A stretch of DNA of 64,000 bases from Trabulsiella odontotermitis (GTDB taxonomy: Bacteria > Pseudomonadota > Gammaproteobacteria > Enterobacterales > Enterobacteriaceae): NCBI RefSeq assembly GCF_030053895.1, contig NZ_CP125781.1, positions 3,100,001 through 3,164,000 of the forward strand, read 5' to 3'. The notes under the pieces were generated by a model that saw nothing but the letters and a program-made list of their open reading frames with translations, was not told the origin of the DNA and ran no database searches. Positions 26,393-34,714 of this stretch are shown piece after piece. A program made the position numbers and the translations under genes. Numbering within the stretch: position 1 is the stretch's first letter; the number at the start of each line of letters is the position of its first letter.

Positions 26393-26440
26393 AGCGGTTT
26401 TATAGTACGCCTCTCTTTAAGCTGTTGAGCCTGGGTATCC

Positions 26441-27193
26441 ATGACCATTAAGAATGTAATTTGTGATATCGACGGCGTGCTGATGCACGATAACGTCGCC
26501 GTTCCCGGTGCTGCGGAGTTCGTCACCCGCATCCTGGAGAAAGGGCTGCCGCTGGTCCTGCTGACCAACTACCCTTCCCAGACCGGGCAGGATCTGGCAA
26601 ACCGTTTCGCCACCGCCGGTGTCAATGTGCCGGACAGCGTGTTTTACACCTCGGCCATGGCGACTGCAGATTTTCTGCGTCGTCAGGAAGGCAAAAAAGC
26701 GTATGTCGTCGGCGAAGGTGCGTTGATTCATGAATTATATAAAGCCGGGTTCACTATCACGGACGTTAACCCGGATTTCGTGATCGTCGGCGAAACGCGC
26801 TCCTACAACTGGGACATGATGCATAAAGCGGCGTTCTTCGTCGCCAATGGCGCGCGCTTTATCGCCACCAATCCGGACACCCACGGTCGCGGTTATTATC
26901 CGGCCTGCGGCGCACTTTGCGCTGGCATCGAGAAAATCTCCGGTCGCAAACCGTTTTACGTCGGCAAACCCAGCCCGTGGATCATTCGCGCCGCACTCAA
27001 CAAAATGCAGGCGCATTCCGAGCAAACGGTCATTGTCGGCGACAACCTGCGCACCGATATTCTGGCAGGCTTCCAGGCCGGTCTGGAAACTGTTCTGGTG
27101 CTCTCCGGCGTCTCAACGGTCGATGACATCGACAGCATGCCGTTCCGCCCTTCCTGGATTTACCCGTCCGTTGCGGAAATTGACGTTTTTTAA
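26441..27193 (+). CDS. nagD: HAD-family nucleotide monophosphatase NagD
   Basis: Haloacid-dehalogenase-superfamily phosphatase; E. coli NagD prefers UMP and GMP in vitro and its link to amino-sugar metabolism is unclear. The 250-residue product has the HAD motif I DIDGVL (Asp9, Asp11), motif II in LTNYPSQTG, and motif III/IV in GDNLRTDILAGFQAG, with a C2 cap. It is the last gene of nagBACD. A GCCGGATG/CATCCGGC palindrome follows the stop. Confidence 0.97.
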   Translation: MTIKNVICDIDGVLMHDNVAVPGAAEFVTRILEKGLPLVLLTNYPSQTGQDLANRFATAGVNVPDSVFYTSAMATADFLRRQEGKKAYVVGEGALIHELYKAGFTITDVNPDFVIVGETRSYNWDMMHKAAFFVANGARFIATNPDTHGRGYYPACGALCAGIEKISGRKPFYVGKPSPWIIRAALNKMQAHSEQTVIVGDNLRTDILAGFQAGLETVLVLSGVSTVDDIDSMPFRPSWIYPSVAEIDVF

Positions 27194-27199
27194 TCACCG

Positions 27200-27226
27200 C
27201 GCCGGATGATGCATAACGCATCCGGC
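27200..27226. repeat. REP-like palindrome after nagD
   Basis: GCCGGATG and CATCCGGC pair around a nine-base AT-rich loop, the form typical of enterobacterial REP/PU elements at operon ends. Only a single unit is seen. It may stabilise the 3' end of the nag mRNA. Confidence 0.6.
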
Positions 27227-27442
27227 CTGCAATTATCATTTATCTAATGAATAATGTCTTTTACTAATAATTCATCAACAAATGCACAGCAACGCCGCGC
27301 CTTTTTCATCAATCAACAACTCTCATTGCATTATTTTCTGATAAGCCCGTAAACCCCTTGCGCCAGCCTCACGCTTTGCGGCATTGTCTCTCTCAGAGCA
27401 AATGACACAACAGCATTACGCAACAGGGTAACGGAGACGTTT

Positions 27443-29107
27443 ATGTGTTCTATTTTTGGTGTACTGGATATTAAAACTGACGCGGGGGAGCTGCGCAAAA
27501 AAGCGCTGGAGCTTTCCCGCCTGATGCGCCATCGCGGCCCGGACTGGTCCGGTATCTATGCCTGCGATAAAGCGATTCTCGCCCACGAACGTCTGTCGAT
27601 TGTCGACGTCAACGCCGGTGCCCAGCCGCTGTATAACGAAAAGAAAACGCACGCGCTGGCGGTTAACGGTGAGATCTACAACCACCAGGCGCTACGCGCA
27701 GAATATGGCGATCGCTACGCGTTCCAGACCGGCTCTGATTGCGAAGTGATCCTCGCCCTGTATCAGGAAAAAGGCGCTGAGTTTCTCGACGATCTGCAGG
27801 GCATGTTTGCTTTCGTCCTTTATGACAGCGAAAAAGACGCCTACCTGATTGGCCGCGACCACATTGGTATTATTCCGCTGTATATGGGCTACGACGAGCA
27901 CGGCAACTTCTATGTCGCTTCTGAAATGAAAGCGCTGGTGCCGGTGTGCCGCACCATTAAAGAGTTCCCTCCGGGAAGCTATCTGTGGAGCAAAGACGGC
28001 GAGATCCGCTCTTACTATCAGCGCGACTGGTTTGATTACGACGCCGTCAAAGACAACGTGACAGACAAAGCAGAGCTGCGTCAGGCGCTGGAAGATTCGG
28101 TTAAAAGCCATCTGATGTCTGACGTGCCGTACGGTGTGCTGCTGTCCGGCGGGCTGGATTCGTCAATTATCTCCGCGATCACCAAAAAATACGCCGCGCG
28201 CCGTGTTGAAGATCAGGAACGTTCAGAAGCCTGGTGGCCGCAACTGCACTCTTTCGCTGTCGGTCTGGTGGGTTCGCCGGATCTGAAAGCCGCGCAGGAA
28301 GTCGCTAACCATCTTGGCACCGTCCACCATGAAATCCACTTCACGGTGCAGGAAGGTCTCGACGCGATCCGCGACGTGATTTATCACATTGAAACCTACG
28401 ATGTGACCACGATTCGAGCCTCGACGCCGATGTACCTGATGTCCCGTAAAATCAAAGCGATGGGCATCAAAATGGTGCTCTCCGGCGAAGGTTCTGACGA
28501 AGTGTTTGGCGGCTATCTCTATTTCCATAAAGCGCCGGATGCGAAAGAGCTGCATGAAGAGACCGTGCGTAAATTGCAGGCGCTGCATATGTTTGACTGC
28601 GCCCGCGCCAACAAAGCGATGTCCGCCTGGGGTGTTGAAGCCCGCGTACCGTTCCTCGACAAGAAATTCCTCGACGTGGCGATGCGCATCAACCCGCAGG
28701 ACAAAATGTGCGGTAACGGCAAAATGGAGAAACACGTCCTGCGTGAGTGTTTTGAAGCTTACCTGCCGGCAAGCGTTGCATGGCGTCAAAAAGAGCAGTT
28801 CTCCGACGGTGTGGGTTACAGCTGGATCGACACGCTGAAAGAGGTGGCGGCAAAGCAAATTTCCGATCAACAACTGGAAACTGCGAGCTTCCGTTTCCCG
28901 TACAACACGCCAACATCGAAAGAAGCGTATCTGTATCGTGAGATTTTCGAGGAGCTGTTCCCGGTACCGAGCGCAGCAGAATGTGTGCCTGGCGGTCCGT
29001 CTGTCGCCTGCTCTTCCGCCAAAGCGATCGAGTGGGATGAGGCCTTCAAAACCATGAACGATCCCTCAGGTCGTGCGGTTGGCGTACACCAGTCCGCTTA
29101 TCAGTAA
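27443..29107 (+). CDS. asnB: Asparagine synthase B (glutamine-hydrolysing) AsnB
   Basis: Makes asparagine from aspartate with glutamine or ammonia and ATP. The 554-residue protein begins MCSIFGV, so Cys2 becomes the N-terminal nucleophile of the glutaminase domain; RHRGPDWSG and VNGEIYNH are its substrate segments. The C-terminal synthetase domain has the PP-loop LLSGGLDSSIISAI near residue 235 and GEGSDEVFGGYLYFHKAP. Length equals E. coli. Upstream is a 249-base AT-rich gap after nagD; downstream is a hairpin terminator and then the tRNA operon. Confidence 0.98.
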   Translation: MCSIFGVLDIKTDAGELRKKALELSRLMRHRGPDWSGIYACDKAILAHERLSIVDVNAGAQPLYNEKKTHALAVNGEIYNHQALRAEYGDRYAFQTGSDCEVILALYQEKGAEFLDDLQGMFAFVLYDSEKDAYLIGRDHIGIIPLYMGYDEHGNFYVASEMKALVPVCRTIKEFPPGSYLWSKDGEIRSYYQRDWFDYDAVKDNVTDKAELRQALEDSVKSHLMSDVPYGVLLSGGLDSSIISAITKKYAARRVEDQERSEAWWPQLHSFAVGLVGSPDLKAAQEVANHLGTVHHEIHFTVQEGLDAIRDVIYHIETYDVTTIRASTPMYLMSRKIKAMGIKMVLSGEGSDEVFGGYLYFHKAPDAKELHEETVRKLQALHMFDCARANKAMSAWGVEARVPFLDKKFLDVAMRINPQDKMCGNGKMEKHVLRECFEAYLPASVAWRQKEQFSDGVGYSWIDTLKEVAAKQISDQQLETASFRFPYNTPTSKEAYLYREIFEELFPVPSAAECVPGGPSVACSSAKAIEWDEAFKTMNDPSGRAVGVHQSAYQ

Positions 29108-29125
29108 AAGTGATGAAAATTCGCA

Positions 29126-29155
29126 CTGGGCCCTGCGGGGCCCTTTGTTGTTTTT
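29126..29155 (+). terminator. asnB terminator
   Basis: A GGGCCC-TGCG-GGGCCC stem is followed by TTTGTTGTTTTT, about 20 bases past the asnB stop. Confidence 0.7.
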
Positions 29156-29259
29156 CATCACTAAATTTGAGAAATAACCAATAATTGCCGAATAATGCGC
29201 CACGCTGTTCGCAACCTAACCAAACAGTCACATTCCGGCGATTTTCCGTCAAAAAGAGG

Positions 29260-29288
29260 TTGACGCTACAGGGCTCAATACGCATAAT
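29260..29288 (+). promoter_or_regulatory. Promoter of the tRNA operon
   Basis: TTGACG and CATAAT are separated by 17 bases, a near-consensus sigma-70 promoter. A GC-rich stretch (GCGCCCCGC) immediately follows the -10, the discriminator typical of stringently controlled stable-RNA genes. Transcription would start about 30 bases before the first tRNA. Confidence 0.8.
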
Positions 29289-29325
29289 GCGCCCCGCAAC
29301 GCCGATAAGGTAACGCGAAAAAGAT

Positions 29326-29402
29326 GGCTACGTAGCTCAGTTGGTTAGAGCACATCACTCATAATGATGGGGTCACAGGTTCGAATCCCGTCGTAGCCAC
29401 CA
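29326..29402 (+). tRNA. metT: tRNA-Met (CAT), elongator
   Basis: A 77-base cloverleaf starting GGCTACGTAGCTCAG with anticodon CAT in CACTCATAATG, T-loop GGTTCGAATCC and an encoded CCA end. It lacks the CGGG start of initiator tRNA, so it is the elongator form. First gene of the operon and identical to the second Met gene at 29719. Confidence 0.97.
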
Positions 29403-29409
29403 TCTTTTT

Positions 29410-29494
29410 GCGGGAGTGGCGAAATTGGTAGACGCACCAGATTTAGGTTCTGGCGCCGCAAGGTGTGCGAGTTCAAGTCTCGCCTCCCGCACCA
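29410..29494 (+). tRNA. leuW: tRNA-Leu (TAG)
   Basis: An 85-base class II tRNA with acceptor GCGGGAG, anticodon TAG in GATTTAGGTTC, a variable arm GGCGCCGCAAGGTGT and an encoded CCA. It reads CUN codons and lies seven bases after the first Met tRNA. Confidence 0.97.
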
Positions 29495-29517
29495 TTCCCA
29501 GGTAAGCGTTGTACGGA

Positions 29518-29592
29518 TGGGGTATCGCCAAGCGGTAAGGCACCGGTTTTTGATACCGGCATTCCCTGGTTCGAATCCAGGTACCCCAGCCA
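29518..29592 (+). tRNA. glnU: tRNA-Gln (TTG)
   Basis: A 75-base tRNA starting TGGGGTATCGCC, anticodon TTG in GTTTTTGATAC, T-loop GGTTCGAATCC, encoded CCA. Identical to the next Gln gene. Confidence 0.97.
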
Positions 29593-29623
29593 TATTTCAT
29601 CGACTCACTGACGTACCTGTTGT

Positions 29624-29698
29624 TGGGGTATCGCCAAGCGGTAAGGCACCGGTTTTTGATACCGGCATTCCCTGGTTCGAATCCAGGTACCCCAGCCA
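29624..29698 (+). tRNA. glnW: tRNA-Gln (TTG), second copy
   Basis: Identical over all 75 bases to the preceding Gln tRNA (anticodon TTG), 31 bases downstream of it. Confidence 0.97.
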
Positions 29699-29718
29699 GT
29701 CGATGAAAAGGAAGTATC

Positions 29719-29795
29719 GGCTACGTAGCTCAGTTGGTTAGAGCACATCACTCATAATGATGGGGTCACAGGTTCGAATCCCGTCGTAGCCACCA
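29719..29795 (+). tRNA. metU: tRNA-Met (CAT), elongator, second copy
   Basis: Identical over all 77 bases to the first Met tRNA of the operon, with an encoded CCA. Confidence 0.97.
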
Positions 29796-29803
29796 AATAA
29801 AAT

Positions 29804-29846
29804 TGGGGTATCTCCAGGCTGTATGACATCGGTCTGATTACGGCAC
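29804..29846 (+). pseudogene. Decayed Gln tRNA-like 5' half (first copy)
   Basis: TGGGGTATC is followed by a D-arm-like stretch with several changes and a damaged anticodon arm (CGGTCTGATTACGG). There is no T arm or CCA, so no cloverleaf can form. It is aligned with the 5' half of glnV, which starts 69 bases downstream, and looks like a remnant of a duplicated tRNA-Gln. It may be processed out as spacer. Confidence 0.6.
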
Positions 29847-29872
29847 GAAAGCAGAGATAAACCACAAACAAT

Positions 29873-29947
29873 TGGGGTATCGCCAAGCGGTAAGGCACCG
29901 GATTCTGATTCCGGCATTCCGAGGTTCGAATCCTCGTACCCCAGCCA
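29873..29947 (+). tRNA. glnV: tRNA-Gln (CTG)
   Basis: A 75-base tRNA starting TGGGGTATCGCC, anticodon CTG in GATTCTGATTC, T-loop GGTTCGAATCC, encoded CCA. It reads CAG codons; in E. coli this gene is the source of the supE amber suppressor. Confidence 0.97.
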
Positions 29948-29988
29948 AATTTAAAAGACGTTTTAACCTGATGTTAGACGCACCCTGT

Positions 29989-30031
29989 TGGGGTATCTCC
30001 AGGCTGTAAGGCTCCGGTCTGATTCCGGCAC
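29989..30031 (+). pseudogene. Decayed Gln tRNA-like 5' half (second copy)
   Basis: The same remnant as upstream but closer to a real tRNA-Gln: it keeps GTAAGG and the stem CCGG-TCTGATT-CCGG, where the anticodon loop has lost two bases. The T arm and CCA are missing. It is followed by the same 20-odd bases and then glnX. Confidence 0.6.
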
Positions 30032-30057
30032 ACAGGCAGAGATAAACCACAAACAAT

Positions 30058-30132
30058 TGGGGTATCGCCAAGCGGTAAGGCACCGGATTCTGATTCCGGC
30101 ATTCCGAGGTTCGAATCCTCGTACCCCAGCCA
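30058..30132 (+). tRNA. glnX: tRNA-Gln (CTG), second copy
   Basis: Identical over 75 bases to glnV. Last gene of the tRNA operon, followed after nine bases by a strong terminator. Confidence 0.97.
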
Positions 30133-30141
30133 CTTCAATGC

Positions 30142-30169
30142 AAAAAAGCTCGCTTCGGCGGGCTTTTTT
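30142..30169 (+). terminator. Terminator of the tRNA operon
   Basis: AAAAAAGC-TCG-CTTCGG-CGGGCTTTTTT: a short stem with a TTCG loop followed by six T. It could also end the convergent ubiF transcript. Confidence 0.85.
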
Positions 30170-30218
30170 GCTTTCTGCCTCTCTATCATTCCCCTCTATA
30201 AAAGAGGGGAATTGAACG

Positions 30219-31394
30219 TTACAACCCCAACGCATACTTCAGCGCCTGACGTTTCAGGACACCCGCGCGTTCGGCTGCCATCAGGCCGATATTGCGCAGC
30301 ACCCGTACGGGCGCAAGGTCGTTGCTGAATCCGGCATAAAACAGATCCATTCCCGACTGCATAATGTAGTTATCCGCCATACGGCGCGTCTGGTAGCGTT
30401 TCAGAATGGGGTAGCTGTACCACGCTTCGCCGTGACTGCGCGCACTGGCTAAGACATCCAGCAGCGCATCCACGTCACGATAGCCGAGGTTAACGCCCTG
30501 CCCCGCCAGCGGATGAATGGTGTGCGCCGCATCGCCGACCAGCGCCAGCGACGGCTGGACATACTGCAGCGCGTGGCGGCGGGTCAGTGGGAATGCGCCT
30601 GCAGCCACCGGTTTTACCTTGCCGAGTCGTGACGGAAAGACGCGTGTAATTTCCTGCTGCAACTGCTCCATCGTCAATGTTTGTAGCTGGCGAATGCGGG
30701 CGGGATGGTCATACCACACCAGCGACGCCCAGTGATCGAACAGCGGCAGGAAGGCGCGCGGCCCGTCAGGGGTAAACTGCTGCCAGGTGCTGTCGCCCGG
30801 ATCATCTTCGCATTCAACAGTAATTAACATGCAGGACTGCTGATACTGCCAGGAATGAGTGCCGATGCCCGCCATCTGCCGCACCTGCGAATTCGCACCG
30901 TCAGCGCCCACCACTAATGATGTGGACAACTCGCTGTCATCGGCGAACAGCAGCCGGTAGCCATCGTCCTGCCGCAACATAGAGGCAAGACCGGTTGCGA
31001 CGCGCAGCGTCACCTGCGGATGGACCGCCAGCGCCTGCCAGAGCGCGCGCTGCAACACCGGGTTTTCAACCATATATCCGAGCTGCGGAAGTTTCAGTTC
31101 TGCGGCATCAAAGACCACATGCGCGTTTTCCCACTCCCAGGTTTCCAGCCGCCGCCAGGGATGACAGCGCATCTCACGCACGCTATCCCAGACGCCCAGC
31201 CCGCGCAGCAGTGCGACAGACGCGGCGCTGATCGCCGAAATGCGCACATCCGGCTGCGATTGCGCATTGAACGCGGGCGGTTCCGCTTGTTCGATCACTG
31301 TTACCGTAAAGCCCTGCTGCGCCAGACCCAATGCCAGTGCGCTGCCGACCATTCCGCCGCCGACGATGGCGACATCAGTGGTTAGATTGTTCAT
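30219..31394 (-). CDS. ubiF: 3-demethoxyubiquinol 3-hydroxylase UbiF
   Basis: FAD-dependent monooxygenase of late ubiquinone biosynthesis that hydroxylates the demethoxy-quinol ring. The 391-residue protein has the dinucleotide-binding GGGMVGSALALGL at the N-terminus, the middle DG motif GADGANSQVR, and the second FAD motif GDAAHTIHPLAGQGVNLG. I chose the ATG (MNNLTTDVAIVGGG) because AAGGA lies nine bases upstream; a GTG two codons earlier is too close to it. It is convergent with the tRNA operon and divergent from miaB. Confidence 0.96.
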   Translation of the reverse strand: MNNLTTDVAIVGGGMVGSALALGLAQQGFTVTVIEQAEPPAFNAQSQPDVRISAISAASVALLRGLGVWDSVREMRCHPWRRLETWEWENAHVVFDAAELKLPQLGYMVENPVLQRALWQALAVHPQVTLRVATGLASMLRQDDGYRLLFADDSELSTSLVVGADGANSQVRQMAGIGTHSWQYQQSCMLITVECEDDPGDSTWQQFTPDGPRAFLPLFDHWASLVWYDHPARIRQLQTLTMEQLQQEITRVFPSRLGKVKPVAAGAFPLTRRHALQYVQPSLALVGDAAHTIHPLAGQGVNLGYRDVDALLDVLASARSHGEAWYSYPILKRYQTRRMADNYIMQSGMDLFYAGFSNDLAPVRVLRNIGLMAAERAGVLKRQALKYALGL

Positions 31395-31531
31395 GGTCAC
31401 TTATCCTTAAACCTGAATACCCTAAGTTTACCGGATTTTTAACGCCTTGAGGCCAGGCTGGTCACAACGACGGCAAAGCATTACAATACGCGCCCTGCAA
31501 TCCTGGCTTTACACTGAGCATGAGCAAGTCG

Positions 31532-32956
31532 ATGACGAAAAAACTCCATATTAAAACCTGGGGCTGTCAGATGAACGAATACGATTCATCCAAGATGGCC
31601 GATCTGCTGGATGCCACTCACGGGTATCAACTGACCGACGTGGCGGAAGAAGCGGATGTGCTGCTGCTTAATACCTGCTCAATCCGCGAGAAGGCACAGG
31701 AAAAAGTCTTCCATCAGTTAGGTCGCTGGAAGCTGCTTAAGGAAAAGAACCCCGATTTGATTATCGGCGTCGGTGGCTGCGTGGCCTCGCAAGAAGGCGA
31801 TCACATTCGCCAGCGCGCGCACTACGTCGATATTATTTTTGGCCCACAAACACTGCATCGTCTGCCGGAGATGATCAACTCCGTGCGTGGCACCCGCAGC
31901 CCGGTGGTGGATATCAGCTTCCCGGAAATCGAGAAGTTTGACCGTCTGCCGGAACCGCGCGCTGATGGCCCGACCGCGTTTGTCTCCATCATGGAAGGCT
32001 GCAACAAGTACTGCACTTACTGCGTAGTACCGTACACCCGAGGTGAAGAGGTCAGCCGTCCGTGTGACGATATCCTGTTTGAGATTGCCCAACTGGCGGC
32101 GCAGGGCGTGCGTGAAGTGAACCTGCTCGGCCAGAACGTGAACGCCTGGCGCGGTGAAAACTACGACGGCACCACCGGTACCTTTGCCGAACTGCTGCGG
32201 CTGGTGGCGGCGATCGACGGTATTGACCGAATTCGCTTCACCACCAGCCATCCGATCGAATTTACCGATGACATCATTGACGTGTATCGCGACACGCCGG
32301 AGCTGGTGAGTTTCCTGCATCTGCCAGTGCAAAGCGGGTCCGATCGCATCCTTAACCTGATGAGCCGCACCCACACGGCGCTGGAGTATAAAGCGATCAT
32401 CCGTAAGCTACGCGAAGCGCGCCCGGACATCCAGATTAGCTCTGATTTTATCGTCGGTTTCCCGGGCGAAAGCACCGAAGACTTCGAGAAAACCATGAAG
32501 CTTATCGCTGATGTGAATTTCGATATGAGCTACAGCTTTATTTTCTCTGCCCGTCCTGGCACACCGGCCGCCGATATGGTGGACGATGTCCCGGAAGAAG
32601 AAAAAAAGCAGCGTCTGTACATTCTGCAGGAGCGCATCAACCAGCAGGCTATGGCCTGGAGCCGCCGTATGCTCGGCACCACCCAGCGTATTCTGGTCGA
32701 AGGCACGTCACGTAAGAGCATCATGGAGCTCTCAGGCCGTACTGAAAATAACCGCGTGGTGAACTTTGAAGGCTCCCCGGAGATGATCGGCAAATTTGTG
32801 GATGTGGAAATCGTCGACGTTTACCCGAACTCGCTGCGCGGCAAACTGGTGCGCACTGAGGACGAGATGGGCCTGCGCGTGGTGGAATCCCCGGAATCCG
32901 TCATCGCCCGTACCCGTAAAGAGAATGACATCGGCGTGGGGATCTATCAGCCCTGA
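31532..32956 (+). CDS. miaB: tRNA-2-methylthio-N6-isopentenyladenosine synthase MiaB
   Basis: Radical-SAM methylthiotransferase converting i6A37 to ms2i6A37 in tRNAs reading UNN codons. From MTKKLHIKTWGCQMNEYDSS the product is 474 residues, equal to E. coli. The N-terminal cluster cysteines are Cys12, Cys49 and Cys83; the radical-SAM motif CNKYCTYC is at about 157-164; a TRAM domain ends the protein. A start four codons upstream is possible. A GC-rich terminator follows. Confidence 0.96.
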   Translation: MTKKLHIKTWGCQMNEYDSSKMADLLDATHGYQLTDVAEEADVLLLNTCSIREKAQEKVFHQLGRWKLLKEKNPDLIIGVGGCVASQEGDHIRQRAHYVDIIFGPQTLHRLPEMINSVRGTRSPVVDISFPEIEKFDRLPEPRADGPTAFVSIMEGCNKYCTYCVVPYTRGEEVSRPCDDILFEIAQLAAQGVREVNLLGQNVNAWRGENYDGTTGTFAELLRLVAAIDGIDRIRFTTSHPIEFTDDIIDVYRDTPELVSFLHLPVQSGSDRILNLMSRTHTALEYKAIIRKLREARPDIQISSDFIVGFPGESTEDFEKTMKLIADVNFDMSYSFIFSARPGTPAADMVDDVPEEEKKQRLYILQERINQQAMAWSRRMLGTTQRILVEGTSRKSIMELSGRTENNRVVNFEGSPEMIGKFVDVEIVDVYPNSLRGKLVRTEDEMGLRVVESPESVIARTRKENDIGVGIYQP

Positions 32957-32963
32957 TCCCGGC

Positions 32964-32996
32964 GGCCTGCCCGCTCGGGCAGGCCCTTGCATTTTC
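32964..32996 (+). terminator. miaB terminator
   Basis: GGCCTGCCCG and CGGGCAGGCC form a perfect stem with a very tight loop, followed by CTTGCATTTTCC. The T tract is modest, so termination may be partial, with some readthrough into ybeZ. Confidence 0.65.
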
Positions 32997-33127
32997 CCCT
33001 GCCCGACCACATCTACAGTGTGTCGCTTGCGCCTTTTTCAAGCACCGTGAATAATTCCCTTAAGAGGCTCGCCGCCCCAGGCCGGAGAAGCGAAACGCGT
33101 CCGGCAATACTGTAAAAGAGGAACAGT

Positions 33128-34177
33128 TTGAACATAGAAACCCGAGAAATTACCCTGGAGCCAGCAGACAACGAACGCCTGCTGGGCCTGTGCGGCCCGT
33201 TTGATGACAACATCAAACACCTGGAGCGACGTCTTGGCATAGAGATCAGCCGCCGCGATAACCACTTCAAGCTCACCGGACGCGCCATCTGCGTCAACGC
33301 CGCCGCAGATATCCTGCGTACCCTGTATGTCGATACCGCCCCGATGCGCGGTCAGGTTAAGGACATTGAACCCGAGCAAATCCATCTCGCGATCAAAGAA
33401 GCGCGAGTGCTGGAACAGAGCGCGGAAAGCGTGCCGGATTACGGCAAAGCCATCAACATCAAGACTAAACGCGGCGTCATCAAACCGCGTACGCCGAATC
33501 AGGCGCAGTACATCGCCAATATTCTTGATCATGACATCACCTTCGGCGTCGGCCCGGCAGGTACCGGTAAAACGTATCTGGCGGTCGCCGCGGCGGTGGA
33601 TGCGCTTGAACGTCAGGAAATTCGCCGTATTCTGCTCACCCGCCCGGCGGTGGAAGCCGGTGAAAAGCTGGGCTTTCTGCCAGGCGATCTGAGCCAGAAG
33701 GTTGACCCGTATTTGCGCCCGCTGTACGACGCCCTGTTCGAAATGCTGGGCTTTGAAAAAGTCGAAAAGCTGATTGAGCGTAACGTCATTGAAGTTGCGC
33801 CGCTGGCTTATATGCGCGGTCGTACGCTGAATGATGCGTTCATCATTCTTGATGAGAGCCAGAACACCACCATCGAACAGATGAAAATGTTCCTGACCCG
33901 TATCGGTTTTAACTCGAAAGCGGTGATCACCGGTGACGTAACGCAGATTGACCTGCCGCGCAACACCAAATCCGGCCTGCGCCACGCGATTGAAGTGCTG
34001 GCCGAAGTGGATGAGATCAGCTTTAACTTCTTCCACAGCGAAGACGTGGTTCGTCACCCGGTCGTCGCACGTATCGTTAATGCCTATGAAGCCTGGGAAG
34101 AGGCGGAACAAAAACGTAAAGCTGAACTGGCTGCCGAGCGTAAACGCGAAGCCCAGTTGGCGCAGGAGCAGAAATGA
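33128..34177 (+). CDS. ybeZ: PhoH-like ATPase YbeZ
   Basis: Cytosolic PhoH-family P-loop ATPase whose partner is the RNase YbeY; implicated in rRNA maturation. The 349-residue product has an N-terminal KH-like region, Walker A GVGPAGTGKTYLA (about residues 140-152), Walker B AFIILDESQNTT, and a charged C-terminal tail (KRKAELAAERKREAQLAQEQK). The start is TTG with an AAGAGGAACAG ribosome binding site; the following MNIETREITLEP matches the family. It overlaps ybeY by four bases and heads ybeZ-ybeY-ybeX-lnt. Confidence 0.95.
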   Translation: MNIETREITLEPADNERLLGLCGPFDDNIKHLERRLGIEISRRDNHFKLTGRAICVNAAADILRTLYVDTAPMRGQVKDIEPEQIHLAIKEARVLEQSAESVPDYGKAINIKTKRGVIKPRTPNQAQYIANILDHDITFGVGPAGTGKTYLAVAAAVDALERQEIRRILLTRPAVEAGEKLGFLPGDLSQKVDPYLRPLYDALFEMLGFEKVEKLIERNVIEVAPLAYMRGRTLNDAFIILDESQNTTIEQMKMFLTRIGFNSKAVITGDVTQIDLPRNTKSGLRHAIEVLAEVDEISFNFFHSEDVVRHPVVARIVNAYEAWEEAEQKRKAELAAERKREAQLAQEQK

Positions 34178-34641
34178 GTCAGGTGATCCTCGATTTACAG
34201 TTGGCCTGCGAAAACACCACCGGTTTGCCGGACGAAGCACGTTTTCAGACCTGGCTGGATGCTGTTATTCCGCAATTTCAGGAAGAATCAGAAGTGACGA
34301 TTCGTCTGGTTGATGAAGCCGAAAGCCACGATTTAAACCTGACCTACCGCAGCAAAGACAAATCCACTAACGTACTTTCGTTCCCGTTTGAAGCGCCGCC
34401 GGGCATCGACATGCCGTTGCTCGGCGATCTCATCATCTGCCGTCAGGTGGTTGAGCGTGAGGCCGAAGAACAGGGAAAACCGCTGGAAGCGCACTGGGCG
34501 CATATGGTCGTTCATGGCAGTCTGCACCTGCTCGGCTACGACCATATTGAAGACGACGAAGCGGAAGAGATGGAAAGTCTGGAAACAGAGATAATGCTTG
34601 CTCTGAACTATGATGATCCGTACATTGCCGAGAAAGAATAG
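34174..34641 (+). CDS. ybeY: Endoribonuclease YbeY
   Basis: Zinc-dependent single-strand RNase needed for 16S rRNA 3'-end maturation and 70S quality control. The 155-residue product carries the metal motif HGSLHLLGYDH with His114, His118 and His124, and the upstream segment DKSTNVLSFPFE. It begins inside the ybeZ stop codon (ATGA), supporting joint production with YbeZ. Confidence 0.97.
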   Translation: MSQVILDLQLACENTTGLPDEARFQTWLDAVIPQFQEESEVTIRLVDEAESHDLNLTYRSKDKSTNVLSFPFEAPPGIDMPLLGDLIICRQVVEREAEEQGKPLEAHWAHMVVHGSLHLLGYDHIEDDEAEEMESLETEIMLALNYDDPYIAEKE

Positions 34642-34714
34642 TCAGTCATGCCGTCTGCGCTGAGTTTACGCGAGACGGCGAATTTTTCATTAACATGAGA
34701 CCCCACACGACGCC

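Noticed and set aside
29326..30132. A CRISPR-like array suggested by regularly recurring TGGGGTATC repeats
   Set aside because: The repeats are tRNA genes and tRNA remnants; no CRISPR repeats or cas genes occur in the window.
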